From positions 41,976,320 to 42,040,319 of the forward strand of contig NC_061866.1 of NCBI RefSeq assembly GCF_907164915.1: a DNA stretch of 64,000 bases. The letters run 5' to 3'. This document shows, in pieces, positions 44,114-62,610 of this stretch. The DNA comes from Impatiens glandulifera (lineage: Eukaryota; Streptophyta; Magnoliopsida; Ericales; Balsaminaceae). Positions within the stretch are counted from its first letter, which is position 1; each line of letters begins with the position of its first letter. The translations under genes were made by a program, and so were the position numbers. The notes below the pieces were generated by a model. It saw only the letters and a program-made list of their open reading frames with translations. It ran no database searches and was not told where the DNA came from.

Positions 44114-44481
44114 CCTGAATTGATATAATAATAAGATCATGTACTATGAAAATTGAATTATTGATCCAAATATCTTTAGGATTTAATATGTTAAAATGTT
44201 ATTATGATATAATATAAGACTTTTTAAATTTGTTTGAGTAGTTTGTTTGATCATTAATATGTTATTATTTTTTAATATAATAGAAATAATTCAAATCAAA
44301 AAAATCCTAATTGTTTGATTTAATAATAAAGAGGAATAAATTTTAGTTACAATTTAGTTTTGAATTTCTAAATTAATGCAATATAAAAGTTATAATTAGA
44401 CATTAATTTGATTTTACAAATAAGAAAGTTAATAATACCTTAATTGTCTGTATTTTGTGTAGCTTATTTATAAAGTATCTA

Positions 44482-44483
<2 letters not shown>

Positions 44484-44560
<77 letters not shown>
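44484..44560. repeat. Long (TA)n microsatellite
   Basis: About 77 bp of pure TA dinucleotides at the 3' end of a reversed SINE-like element, consistent with insertion at or growth from its AT-rich tail. Confidence 0.95.
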
Positions 44561-44566
<6 letters not shown>

Positions 44567-44775
44567 GCTTAATTTGAAAGTGTCCGGATTTCCAGGTTGA
44601 GAGATGTGGTTAATTTGGATATATATGTAAGAGTAAATAGATACTTGGGTCGGATTGCGGATTGACCCACCCATAAACTTAAAACGGTCAAAAATTAAAA
44701 TAAAAAATGTTTTATGTATGTTTTAAACTTGCAACCTAACAAAACAAGTACAACCCTTTAACCAACTAGGCTAAT
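44561..44775 (-). mobile_element. SINE-like element, reverse orientation
   Basis: Reverse complement of the 4836-5060 type: the A box reads CCAACTAGGCTA at 44763-44774 on the plus strand, and the B-box region is at about 44722-44735. Confidence 0.5.
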
Positions 44776-44869
44776 AAGACGTTATATTTTAAATTCAACA
44801 CCAAATTTGATGAACGCATTACATTCTTAATAATATAAGTTCAACTTTTTAACTAACTAATCTATATAT

Positions 44870-45085
44870 ATAATGATTCTTAATTTCATAGTGTCTGAAT
44901 TGTCGGTCGGTCAAGAGTTGTTGTTAATTTAAATATGTATGTGAGAGTAATGGATACTTGAGTCGGATTGTGGGTTGACCTGCCATAAACTTAAAACGGT
45001 TAAAATTAAAATTAAAAATGCTATATGTATGTTTCAAACTTGTAACCTAATAAAACAAGTACAACCCTTTAACCAAGTATGATTG
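44870..45085 (-). mobile_element. Second SINE-like element, reverse orientation, A box decayed
   Basis: Same 3' region (TGGGTTGACC, CTTAAAACGG) and B-box region as the previous element, but the A-box region reads CCAAGTATGATTG. Unit 1 keeps only its 5' part (12159-12243) because of the 2158-bp deletion. Confidence 0.45.
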
Positions 45086-45432
45086 AAATGTGATTTGTCG
45101 AGGGATAATAGCCGGTAAAAATTGAAAACGGTTAAAAAATATGAATCAAATATTTGATTGACCAAATTGTGAGTTCACAATGCTAAATATAAAAAAATAT
45201 TATTCAAATATTTAATTGACCAAAGAGAAAGTATAAGGTCACGAAATTAGAGGTTCATTAGGAAAAAATATGTTATGAGATATTTGAGAACATGTATTGT
45301 TTTAGCTAAGTGAATGGAATGAGAGTTTCTATTTATTATTTCAATATATTATTTGTGATTTATTAAGAATTTTAAACATTGATTACATATTATTTTAATT
45401 TTTTTATTAAATTTATTTTGTTTATATTTTTA

Positions 45433-45462
45433 TCCGTGTGAATCGCACATGGATCTTTCTTG
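45433..45462 (+). mobile_element. Helitron-like 3' terminus, unit 2, end motif altered
   Basis: Same hairpin as 12593-12615, but the terminal tetranucleotide is CTTG instead of CTAG. Confidence 0.4.
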
Positions 45463-45479
45463 TGTTGTTAGTAAATAAA

Positions 45480-45810
45480 TTTGTTAGTTTTGCAATCTTT
45501 TAATTCTAACAAGTGGTATTAAAATCCAAAGAATCTCAAACACGAATGAATCAAGTTATGAGCTTGAAGTGAGGAATTGAGCCTTAAGCTTGATTGACCG
45601 GATCTGTGAGATAAAAGAAAATAAGAAAATAATAGTGGATGAAAGAGTTGAGGTCACTACAATGAGAATCTCTAGTTTTAACGGTCTCTGTAACGATCAC
45701 TGGAGCGAGTTGATCGGTGAGATTTAGTAGAAACAGGATTTGAGGCGCTCAGTGATCCAGCAACTAGTGGATCTAGAATTAAATTTAACGAGATGAATAT
45801 GAAAAACTGT
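45480..45810 (+). mobile_element. Copia leader and gag debris, unit 2
   Basis: Collinear with 12640-13010, with a small deletion inside the gag words: after GGAGCGAGTTGATCGGTGAG, a 28-bp stretch present in unit 1 is missing. Confidence 0.7.
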
Positions 45811-46489
45811 AAGGTGAAAAACTATTTGTATCAAGCATTCAATTGAGTAACGTTCGAATAAATATTGAATAAAACTATCTCCAAAATCATATGAGACTCT
45901 TTAAAGAGCAACTATGGAGATAATCAGAAGGTAAAAAGGTCACTTATGAATACTCTACGTAGAGAATTCTAAATACTTTAGATGAAAAATAAAGAGACGA
46001 TAAATGACTATTTTGCTAGAATTGTAGTAGTAACCAATAAGATAAGAAGTAATGGTGAAATGTGGGAGACTCTACTTTAGTTGAAATGATCCTAAGATGG
46101 TACATACATATCAAATGTATCTTCACCAATGGTGGAGATACCTAACCTAGGTATATAGGGAGTGAATAGAAAGTGGTTGAAGAAAAATGAATTTTTTCTT
46201 CCTAACACCTGCCTTCATCTTGATTTGTCTCCCTCTCTTTGTCTTGTTCTTGTCTTTGGAATTTACAATCTCACAGATTACATAGATTCTCGACAACATC
46301 ATCAACATGAAAAATGGTACATACATATGGAATGTATCTTCATAAATTGTGAAAATACATAATCATATGTATCTAGAGAGTGAAGAGAAAGTAGTTGAAG
46401 AAACATAGCTTTTCTTCATAACACCTGCCTTTGTCTTAATTTGCCTCTATCTCTCTATCTTCTTCATTTTCAAAATTAAATATCTATCA

Positions 46490-46980
46490 AAAAAGTGGAC
46501 ACTCATAACGAACTTCATTTCTTACTTCCATAAAATAAGATACTAATCAAAATCCGAGAAGACCCAAGACGAACTTCCTTGTCCACTTCTTCAAAATCAT
46601 ATATCTATCGAAAATGAGGACACTCAAGATAAACATCCATCGTCTACTTTCTCAAAATAAGATATTGATCGAAGCCGAGAAAACCCAAGATGAACTTCCA
46701 TCATCTACTTTTTCAAAATCATATATTTGTCAAAAAAAAATGAGGACACTCCAAACGAACATTCATCGTCTACTTCCTCAAAGTTAGATATTGATCGAAA
46801 GCCAAGAAGACTCAAGAAGGACTACCATCGTCTACTTTTTCAAAATCAGGTATCTTTCAAAAATCGAAGACACCCCAAACGAACATCCTTCGTCTACTTC
46901 CTCAAAGTTATATACTAATCGAAAGAAAGAAGACCCAAGTCAAACTTTCACCATCTACTTCATAAAAAATAATTAGGTAT
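46490..46980. repeat. Minisatellite, unit 2
   Basis: Collinear with 13660-14150, same number of units. Confidence 0.75.
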
Positions 46981-47759
46981 CTAGCGACATCTCTTTACTT
47001 AAGCTCAAGATCTAGCAAAACATTTGTCACCCATCTTGACTTGAACTTTGCACACTTAACTCGTTTGAACCACATATTTCTCCTTGAACAAATTAACTTG
47101 CAATCTACTAGTTTTTGAATAATGTCAAAATAACTAGATATTCAAGAATATTCTTTCAAGATTCACTAATTGTCTTCAATTGTTTTTACCATGTTTCATA
47201 GTTTATTCGAAAAAATTCGTGAGTGTCCTTTCATTTGAATTGATTGAGCGTCTCATCTAGCCCTTTTTTCATAACTAGAAATCATATTGAAGGTCTCATT
47301 CATCTTCTCGCATTACATAATAATTCAATGATCTCATTCACATTTGATTTGACTAAGCATCTCATCTAGCTCCCTTTCATTACTAGAAATCTCATTCAAT
47401 GTCTCAATCATTTTCTTAATTAGATGATAAATCAATTATCTCAGTAATTTTAACTATGATCCACAATACATGGACAATTAAGATAGAATAAAAGAAGTAC
47501 CAAAATCATCTCATTCGAATTGACCGAGCCTCCCATTTAGTATTTTTCATAACTTAGAATCTCACTCAAGGTCTTATTCATCTTCTCATATAAAAAGATA
47601 ATGCAATAATTTTTTCTTAGTTCGTTTGAGAGTTGCTTCATGATGTCTCCAACTAAACTTATAAGTGTCTTTCATTAGTCTTCTTCTTAGTCTTTTATTC
47701 ATATTGCGTGTTAACTAGCAATATGCCAAACCTTAATCACATGCCAACTCAATGCAATC
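46981..47759. other. Spacer, no gene seen
   Basis: Counterpart of 14160-14900; no coding feature was recognised. Confidence 0.45.
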
Positions 47760-49327
47760 TTGTAATTTTACCCGAAGGATTGCCTTGTCCACATGTTGAC
47801 AATGTCGTCATCGGTAAACATCTTTTCTATAAGATTTGTTGTGTACCATTTTTTCTCCATCCATGGCCAAGGATACCTCTTCACCAAGATCATCCTCTTC
47901 CCCAATATTAGAAGAAATCTCAATGGTCCCGTGACAATTCTCCCTTGGTAGTGTGCATTTTTTATGACATGTATTCACCTTGAGTTGTGATATCTTTTGA
48001 ATCACTTGTATCTTCATTGTGTGTGCTCCAGCTTTGTCAAACTTCACATTTTGACTTAACATAACATTATCTCCACCTTCTTCTAATCAAACTCTATACC
48101 TTTTAACATTCTCTGAAAATCCAATAAAGAAAATTTTCTTTTTCTTTGGATTTAGTTTCTCTTGCATTACCATGAGTTAAAGTTCTTGTATTAAGAACTC
48201 TTTTCTTACTCATATCTTGCAAGCCTTTGAGACCAAGCCTCAGATGCCAGAAGATTGATGTTTATTGAGTGACCTTGGAGATAATAACTAAACATAAGTG
48301 AATTACCTTATAGAGAATACACATCATTATTTTTTACTACTTCCATTACAACTAAAGTACATTGCTCGCCAGCAATGTTCCATCTCTTGCCTTCCAAACA
48401 TAACATTTTCTATTATGATTATTTAGTTTTAGGAAGTCTTTTCTGAAGTGTCCTTCCTCTTAACACCGGAAGCACTTCACATTTTCTTTAGTCTTCAATA
48501 TATACTTAAAACTCTTACTTCTCTGTATTCTTTCTCATGATGTTGTTTACGTCTTCTCCATTATCTTCTTGTCTACAATTTGTCATCTTGGTTTGTTCCT
48601 TGGAAATCAAGTAGCTCGTACTTCTTCCACCTCAAACTTGGTAGTCATTCATACCAACAAGAATTACAACTTGGACATCTTTTGAAAACCTCTCTAGAAC
48701 TTGTCAATAACTCTCGAAGGATCATCCAATCTTTTCAGCTTTCTCTCCTCTCGAACAGCCTCGCTCTGATACCACTTGTTGGGATACCATGATATGAAGT
48801 ATTCCTTAATGCAAAAACAATAACAACATTGAACAATTGAGGAAACAAAAAAATCAAATTAAAGAACGCGAACACAAGATTTATAGTGGTTTGACCAAAA
48901 CATGCCTATATCCACTTTTGAAGCACAAAAGAGACTCCCAACTTTATTATCAAGATTGTTATAGAAGAATTACAATGATTCTCTCATAATGAAAGCTTAC
49001 ACAAAACTCACAAGAAATCAATACTCTTAAGGAAAAAGACTTGGCTTTTTAAAGTGTCCGACTACACCTTTAAATAAGTATCAATTAGTTTAATATCAAT
49101 ATTTTGTTCAAATCTCTCAAAGAGCTTCCAAAATATTCTTACAATATTTTCTAATTGTATTTTCATAACAAAAGATCTAATTTCCTTTTATGATAATTTT
49201 ATTTCCTAATATAATTATACATCAAAAGTTATAATTTCCTTTTATTGAATATACATACATTTTCTTGTACTAAGATTATGTAACATGAATATACCATATT
49301 GGTAATATTGTAAATTTATTCTCAACA
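47760..49327 (-). mobile_element. Deleted Copia retrotransposon with LTR, unit 2
   Basis: Same defective structure as 14940-16504, with the LTR at 48777-49327 (551 bp) and an adjacent TGGTATCAGAGC primer site. The LSQNVKFDKAG frame (48062-47808) has lost one codon relative to unit 1. Confidence 0.8.
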
Positions 49328-49779
49328 CCACACTATAGTCTCCAATGTTGAGTTAGTGTTTGTTTGTGCGTGTAGATAGATGAAAGATATATCTAATAAG
49401 TTTCTTATTTTTTGCTAGTGAACGAGGGTGATGAAAAGTAAAAAAAAAAAATATTTTAAATATTAAAAATTGATTTTTAATAAATAAAATGGATAAGATG
49501 GCAACGTGATATAAAATACTCGTTACTATTTCATAAATAGCTAATACAATACTATTATTATTTTTTCAATAGCGACGTTAATAGGATATCATAGGTAAAT
49601 TATGTCTCTAATGCCTCCTATTTTATTATTGTTAACATATTTTAACTCATTTAATATATATTTGTAGTAAGTGTAAAAGTAATTCCTAATATCAAATATC
49701 CCTAGTTCAATTGTCCCTTATAACTTTTTTTAATTAAAGTTGAGGTCATATATAGATGTGAGTTATGTTGTATTCCTAA

Positions 49780-49841
<62 letters not shown>

Positions 49842-50936
49842 AACACATTTTATATGTTTAGACCCAATGTATTCAATATGCCAGCACATTTTTTGGAATA
49901 TGAATATTCAACCCAAAGTGAAATAAATTATTCAAACTAATTATAGGTGTTAGGTTTGAATTTTAAGTTAATTCGTATTATGTTCACAAATAAGTGTGAT
50001 TTGGGTGACATATTCTAAATTAATAATATAATTAAATAAAATTATTTAATCCTTATAATAATAAAATATCACTGTATAAAATTGATATTGATTACCTAAT
50101 TTTTAAAATTATATAATGTATTCATAGATTAATTATAATTAAATTAAATATTTTTTGTAATAAATATTTTAGTGGTTATAAATATCAAATTAGTTGTATT
50201 CATTATTAAATATTAGATAGTAGTTAAACTATAAATGTTATATATTAATATTTTGAGTGCTTTACCAAATTGAAAATAGTTAAAAATAAATAAATAAATG
50301 ATATACTGCCAGATAAAATATTTTTTTTCTTAAAATTAAATGATATTAATACTGTTAAAGTGTCTCAAATCATACCAGAAATTTTTTTTGAATGAAATTC
50401 CAAAAATACATCATTATTGTGAAGAAGTATTTGTTTGGGGTTGTAGTCCTAGAATGGAACCCTAGTTATATATGGGTAGGTTTTAAGTTCTACATTGATG
50501 ACAATTGGATATTACACATACTATTTAGAAATACATTATTTTTTATATGTTTATTATAAATTTCAATTTATAACTTAGTTTTTTATATATAAAAAAAAAG
50601 ATAATTGAGGATGAAACTATTGTATTTAGAGATTACATAAAGTAAATAATAAAGGGAAAATCTAAATAAAAAAATCTTGTTAGTAAAAGCTCGCATACAT
50701 AGAAAAAGAATGTAAATATTCATACCTTAATTCAAAGGTAATAAAATTATTGGGAGAAATAAATCAAAACCCCAATATTGGGACACAAACATAGAGTCAT
50801 TACTAAAAAAAACATAGCATTATTTGAGAACTCTTCAATGTAATAAAATCACATATGTTGTACTTTATTTATTTCTTCATATTTCCCTTATTTTTATTCC
50901 ATAAAACATATGTTTACCATGATACACAATCTCATA
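49328..50936. other. 3' flank of subtilase copy C
   Basis: Collinear with 16505-18123, no gene. Contains an (AT)n run at 49782-49837 that is about 20 bp longer than in unit 1. A 35-bp stretch before the stop-codon flank (near 50790) is deleted relative to unit 1. Confidence 0.7.
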
Positions 50937-56296
<5,360 letters not shown>

Positions 56297-56358
56297 CTTA
56301 GGTGATTTTAATTTCTTGCTGTACTTAAGATTTGAAGAGAGGTTCTTATTGAGAGCCC

Positions 56359-56366
56359 TTTTATAG
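56359..56366 (-). promoter_or_regulatory. TATA box of subtilase copy C
   Basis: CTATAAAA on the minus strand, about 65 bp upstream of the start, at the position of TATATAAAG in copies A and B. Confidence 0.6.
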
Positions 56367-56929
56367 ATTTTAAAAACAATGACTACACTAATAACTATTT
56401 GACATTTTCAAATTAATATTGACTTCTTTGGTAATTGTTTTATGTATTTTTTTTGGTTTTTAACTTTATTAGACTTGCACGTTAATAAAATTGGAAACTT
56501 TTAAAAAACTGAACCATTCAAGTTTATAATTAGTGCTCGATTTGAAGGTAATTCAAATGAAATTACTATCACTTTTGTAATATTGCGAGCATATTCTATT
56601 TACAAAGTTTTTTCAGAAAAAAAAATACTCCATTATGTAATCTAAAAGTACGTGCCTACATGTTTTCTAAATTCCTCTTCTTCTTTTTTTTCTTTTTTTT
56701 TTCATTACACCTTTTATTTTAACTATGTTAATTTAACCTATCTTCATATTGTAAGATAGGTAGTTAGTATGACTCTCAAACTCATAATCTCTCCTTAAAT
56801 TTAAAGCATATTCGAGGTGAGAATCAAATTCATAAATTATGATTTCTTAGCACTAACTCTTACCTATTACTTTTTGTTACTTGTATTATCTTTGTTTGAT
56901 TCTATCTATACAAGGGGTGAGTTGATTCT

Positions 56930-57560
56930 ATCTAAATTAAGGTGGATCTATGCGGTATGCCATAATATTTTATTTATATCTTATACTGTATTAAAAAATT
57001 TGGTATACTACAAATATTTTGGTATACCGAAATCTGTGTAGGATACAAGTAACATATTTGTCGTATCGAATATTAATAGTATACCATGATTTTGATATGG
57101 TATCGATACTATATCGTTATACCAAAAAAATACATTTATTTAAAAAAAATCAGTATACACTTGTGTTTCAGATTCGTAAAATAAAATATCTAAGGATGAC
57201 ATATATATTGAATAATATTATAGTATAATTATATTTTAATTTGGTTTTTAAAAATTATGTTTGTATAATTGAATTAACTTAAAATTTATTTGGAGAATAA
57301 AATAAATTTGTCAAGGTTAAAGTGATAGAATAAATAACTTGAAAGTTGAGTCTCAAATATGTTCAAAGAAAAAATTAAATTTACTAAGATTGGTTGTTTA
57401 AATAAAAGTAAAATTTCAATTATTTATAATTACATTAGTAATTTATTACTTGTAAATATTATTTTGGTATACACTAATATACCAAAATTTTGAAAAGTAT
57501 CGATACTATACTTATTAGATACCATACTTATCAGGTATACTAATTTCAAATCCCTATTCT
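56930..57560. repeat. Palindrome-rich MITE-like stretch
   Basis: Many GGTATAC / GTATACC words in both orientations and ATCGATAC cores. Those at 56990-57130 are mirrored by those at 57470-57545. The arrangement resembles a small inverted-repeat transposon, but clean termini and a target duplication were not identified. Confidence 0.4.
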
Positions 57561-57768
57561 AAACCATTATTAATTTCTTATTAGCTCAATTAAGAAAAAC
57601 AATAAGTAGATCATGCACCAAGATTTTATAAAAAAACAAATATTTTTATAAATACTTAATAACTCCTAAAATTAGTAATAAATGATAATTTAAATTATAA
57701 AAATTATAAATTAAATTAAAAAAATTATTGTAATTATTATATATCAAAGATCGATGTGATTAATGAAC

Positions 57769-57776
<8 letters not shown>

Positions 57777-57819
<43 letters not shown>
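57777..57819. repeat. (AT)n microsatellite
   Basis: About 43 bp of AT dinucleotides. Confidence 0.9.
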
Positions 57820-57824
<5 letters not shown>

Positions 57825-57937
57825 GGTTATTTTCCTATGTTGTTGTGTCAACACATAATTAATAAAATTTTAAAGGATAAATATATGTAGTAAATTTCAA
57901 TTTAAGATAAAATTTAAGTGTAGGTTAGTCACATTAT

Positions 57938-58660
57938 AATTTTTTTTGAAAAAAGACTTAACGTTATTTTATTAAAAATTTCTAAAAAGGAAAAAAATCA
58001 CGAGTTTTACGAGATCATTCTAGACAGGCCTAGAACGATTTTGAGTTTGTAACAATTTCTGAATAAATTCTAAAAAGCTAAAAAAGTAAACATATTATCT
58101 CATTATAATGCATTCAATACTAGTGATTTCTGTAAAAGGTAGATTCCAATTTCTGCATATATTTCAATTCTGTTTCGTGCTTGAAATTCTCCTCCATGTT
58201 CCCGCGAGGGCGCCACAAATCAGAGACGATTTCTCTCCATAGCTCTTCAACGCTTTTGCGGGTTCTGCCATAAACTCTCGCATTTTGCTCCTATCATATG
58301 TTGTAGACCACTGCTCCAAAGTCACATTTGAATATGTTTGTTGCTAATTTGTTTCCTTTGGATTTGAGTGCTATCTCCTTGAGTTCTTTCCATTCTTTCA
58401 GGAAATTGATCAGCTCCAGACTCTTTGCAAAACGATCCCAAAGCTCCATAGCGATACTATAACTTCTAAACAGGTGATTAGTGGTTTCCTCATTTCCGTT
58501 CCATAGTAGACAATTCACGTTTGGAATGCTAATTATATACTTACTGATGCGATCTCGAGTGTTGAATATTTCCTAGAAGGCGAGCCATAGGATGAACTGG
58601 TGTCATGAAATGATCTTGGTTGACCATACAAGAGGAGATCCTCAAATAAGTCTTCTTAAA
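57938..58660 (-). mobile_element. Second LINE fragment (zf-RVT region)
   Basis: Minus-strand frames encode the zf-RVT part of a plant LINE: HQFILW near 58595, NTRDRI, NCLLWNGNEETTNHLF and IAMELWDRFAK (58518-58294). The fragment is related to, but distinct from, the LINE of the duplicated spacers. Frames are broken. The T-run near 57941-57950 is likely the poly(A) end. Confidence 0.8.
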
Positions 58661-60059
58661 AATTCTAAAACCAAAATAATCAAAAACAAAATATGAAAAC
58701 TGTGAGTAATACTAAATAAATATAAAGTTTGTAAATATTTGCATGGTTCTTCACCCAACTAAGGTAACGATGATCGAAAGCATGAGTTTGAGATTATAGA
58801 AGAAAAAATAATTGTAATATTGTGAAATGTAATCAAACACATAAAACTAATAAAAATCTATTAATAATTTGAAATCTTCATACCTGATACATAATAGCAA
58901 TGATAACCAAATGGAAAAGGAAAACGAATAATCATAAATTTTACCGGTTTAGTAATATAGTCAAGATTCACGGATGTGAATCGAATGAGTTTGTTGCAAA
59001 AAAAACCTCTTAATCATTGTCATATATTCTCACTCCCTTATAAATTATGATTTAGTGCAAACCTTAGATGGGAAGAAAACAACCTCTTTGTATTATATAA
59101 TTTTAAATCTGCGGACCAATAATAATCTATTTTAGTTCGAGCTATTTTATAAACAAACTAGAGAGGAAGACCAAACAATTAAAAATGAATAGAATTGATA
59201 GAAAATTCCTTCAATAATCAATTTCTCAATTTTGTAACAAAAATTTATCCTAAATAAAAATTTATATAACTTAGACACTAAATCATATTCAACCAAATAG
59301 TTATAAAATGTATTATAATAAAGAACAATATGATGCTTAGATTTTAAATCAATGTTAATCAAATGTTTTTAAAAGCATCATAAATCAAAAGCAATACCAT
59401 GCTTAGACCTATAAAAGGGTGAAGCTAGGATTTAAAATTTAACAGGGCTAAACTTTTTTCATAAAATATACTTGAGATAGATTAATAATAATATCAAGCA
59501 AAAAAACAAAATATGTTTATTAGAAATTTCTATATGAAAAATACACCAATTCCATTTAGCGACGGAAAAACTATCAACGAAGATATTTTTTCGTCATTAT
59601 TGTTATTTACATACCACATATTTTAGAGCCCGATAGGCTTGTACATAGATCCGTCTTTGGACTCATTAAATCATTTTTAATCAAATATATATTTTTAAAG
59701 TATCTTAAGTCAATGATCATATCATAAAAAATATTAGAGTTATGATTTTTAAAATTAAAATATTAGACGATATCTTATTTCAGAAAAATAGAAGAAAAAA
59801 AAACAAAGTAATAAAATGTAACTACTGAATTTTATTTAAGAAAATACAAACTATAGTAGTTTCAACAAAAATTTCTTAAAATATCAATCTAAATTACTTT
59901 TAGACAAAAAAAAATTGTAAAAAAAAAGTAATTACATGAACATCCAACTAAATTAATTTCTTAATTAACTTTAAAATTGAGTACATTGAAAAATATCATA
60001 TTAGAATTTAAAAATATCAAAATGCGGCCTTAGTCAAATATTTGTTTAAAAAATATCAC
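58661..60059. other. AT-rich stretch, nothing recognisable
   Basis: No gene, RNA or repeat with clear identity was seen; the open frames are short and low-complexity. Confidence 0.5.
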
Positions 60060-62274
60060 AAAAGTATTAAAAATTCATTTTCTAACCTTTCAGGATTATG
60101 TGAAAATGGATTGAAAAATAATTTTGAAAATTGAAAATTGGAACCAAACACGCCTTAGGACCTAAGTCCTAGGGCTTGTGTCCGTTTTACCGATCTGGGA
60201 CCGAATGGGCTCGGTCTAGACCGAGGGTGGTCTGGATCGGAGCTCAGGATACTTGGTCAGAGGACTTGAGGGTTCAGCCCTAGGATTTGGAATGTTTGGT
60301 CCTGAACTAAGATTGTTCGGTCCTAGGTCTGAGAGTCTCGGTCCCATATCTAGATTTCTCGGTCGTGGGACCTAGAAGTCTCGGTCTCAGGCCAGAACTC
60401 TCAGTCCTAGGTGAGAATCCTTGATCGAATTTCTCGTTCTTTTCTCAAGAACACCGGTCCTAGGGCTCAGTCCTAACTCAAGAACACCCGTCCTCGGTCA
60501 TATAGGACTCGGTCCAAGACGACCGAGTGTTCTTCATTTGGTATGAAGATTACAGGTTTGTATCTTTTGATACAGATCATGAAAACATGATCCGTAAGTA
60601 TCTAACAAGTCATATCGATGTAGGGATCATAGTCCCTAATCTTAAACTCGATCAATTGAGTTCTAAAATAATCGATTTCTCAACCCGATATCTAGGGCAA
60701 GATTTCAGAACTTTTTATTTAGGCCATCTTATGGCCTAATTCTTGTTCCAACAACTTTCAAAGGAGGTTCATAGTCGAACATAACCAAAACAAGAACACT
60801 AATCAAACTCTGTAAAAACTTTTAAAAATAAAATTCAAACTTTTATTTCAAAAATTTCAGTTCGATCAAACATGATCAGGATGTATGTAATATGATTTGA
60901 AAATCATTCTAACATGTTCACAAACATGTTAGGAAACTATTTGAATCAAAATTCAATCATAAAAGCTCAAGATCATGAAATTCAAATTAAATTTAGTTTT
61001 TTTATTGAGGTTGAATTGATGAAATCTCATTTGACAGAAAGCTTAGAAATCATCTTGAGATTGATTTCAACTAAAGAAAGCACAAAATTGAGCCCTAAAT
61101 AAAATCAACCCGATCGAACTTGGAAAAATCCAATTTTGAATCCTAACTTGAATTATAGTAGGTCTGAAAGCTGACTACTGATTAGAGAACACTCCAATGA
61201 TCTTAATGAAGCTTTCCCAAGCCCTAGATTGAAGTCGAGATCGCCGGAAAATTTTATTCAAAAAGACAGTCGCCGGAGTTCTCAAGAATTCTTTAAGTAG
61301 GCAATGATTTGTGGTTTCTAGTCCATGGATTGGAAGAAGAACACCTAGGAATTATTTATTCCTGAGCTTGGTCGGTTTTATAGTCGAATTCATCTTCGAT
61401 TTTGCTTATGAAATCCTTCTTCTTTTTATTTATTTATCCTCGGCAGCCTAGTTCTAGAGTAGGTTTTGACTTCTGATCCTATGGGAATGGAAGAAAAGGG
61501 AGAGACGTGCATGCTGGTGAAAGAATGAAGGAATAAGGTTGAGTAAAAGTGGAGATAGGGCTTCTGGAAGATTGTCGGCGTCGGGCGCGTTCATCTGGCC
61601 TTGCAAAGAAGAGGAACAAAACGACGTTGTTTTGTTTAAATAAAATGCGTTGTTGCGTTCCGTTGGCATTCCATTGGTCATTGGAGTGTCTAGGTTAACG
61701 GGGTTAGCGTCTCGTTAGCTAATCTCATGTTGACCCGGGCGCGTGCTTCCTTGGTTACAACCAAATGCGTGACTTCTTCCTCATCCAGCGTTGATTCAAT
61801 GATGGATACGAATCCCGCTGCAGCCAACTTCCTTATTTTCGGCCACACTGGAAAATTAGTTTTCATTTTTAATGTAAAGGTTATTTGAAATCAAATTTTT
61901 AACCATGTATTGTGCTTTTCTTCACGATATTAATACACAAAATTATTTTTAACAACATTATAAAAATAATGTTTATTAATTTTTTTTTTAGTATTTTGAG
62001 GTATTTATTTAATTGTTTTAAACCATAAATTATACTTAATATTATTTAAAATCATAATTAAAATATTTTAACCTATTTTTAGGTTTAGTTGGGCTAAAAT
62101 AAATATAATATTTTAATCTCAAATTATTTATGATTTTTATTTAATTTTTCTAATTAGGATTTAACTATCACACTAACTAATCCTAATTTAATTTTAGCTT
62201 CTCCTTTATATTATTTTGAATTAAAAAAATTCAAAATATTATTTAAATTATTTAATATTATTATAAATTGGGGT
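60060..62274. repeat. LTR-like repeat, copy 1 (5' truncated)
   Basis: From about 60070 to 60960 this matches 63170-64000 in the same orientation and order. The shared order is GAAAATGGATT, a GC-rich block of GGTC(C/T)TAGG / CTCGGTC words, TAGATCATGAAAACATGATC, CGATCAATTGAG and TTCAGTTCGATCAA. It continues with a Shine-like GC-richer stretch (61200-61850) that has no recognisable protein and ends near 62274 at GGGGTATGTCA. It is probably part of a long LTR; the lineage was not determined. Confidence 0.5.
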
Positions 62275-62610
62275 ATGTCAAATTTTGATGTTTACCGTTA
62301 TATATTAATATTTTTAGTACTTTACCAAATTAAAAATAGTTTAAAATAAATAAATGATGTATTTCTAGATAAAAGGATTTTTTTTTTCTTAACATTAAAT
62401 GATATTAGTACTGTTAAAGCGTCTCAATTCATATCAACACAATATTTTGAATGAAATTCCAAAAATACATCATTATTGTAAAGAATTATTTGTTTGGGGT
62501 TGTAGTTCTAGAATGGAACCCTAGCTATATTTAGGTATGTTTTAAGTTCTACATTGATGACAATAGGATACACATACTATTTAGAAATACATTATTTGTT
62601 TATATGTTTT
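62275..62610. repeat. Isolated copy of the subtilase 3'-flank sequence
   Basis: Matches 17397-17725 and 50222-50550 in order, including CTTTACCAAATT, GAAATTCCAAAAATACATCA, TTGTTTGGGGTTGTAG and TTCTACATTGATGACAAT. More diverged than the tandem units and without any adjoining gene. Confidence 0.85.

Larger units (their letters stand above)
42833..44990. other. 2158-bp segment present only in unit 2
   Basis: Bounded by TTAAAAC at both sides and missing from unit 1. It contains two long (AT)n tracts (42892-42982, 44484-44560), old subtilase 5'-flank sequence (43010-43220), subtilase fragment D and a reversed SINE-like element. Its content is more diverged than the rest of the unit, so it is more likely ancestral (lost in unit 1) than newly inserted. 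Confidence 0.75.
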
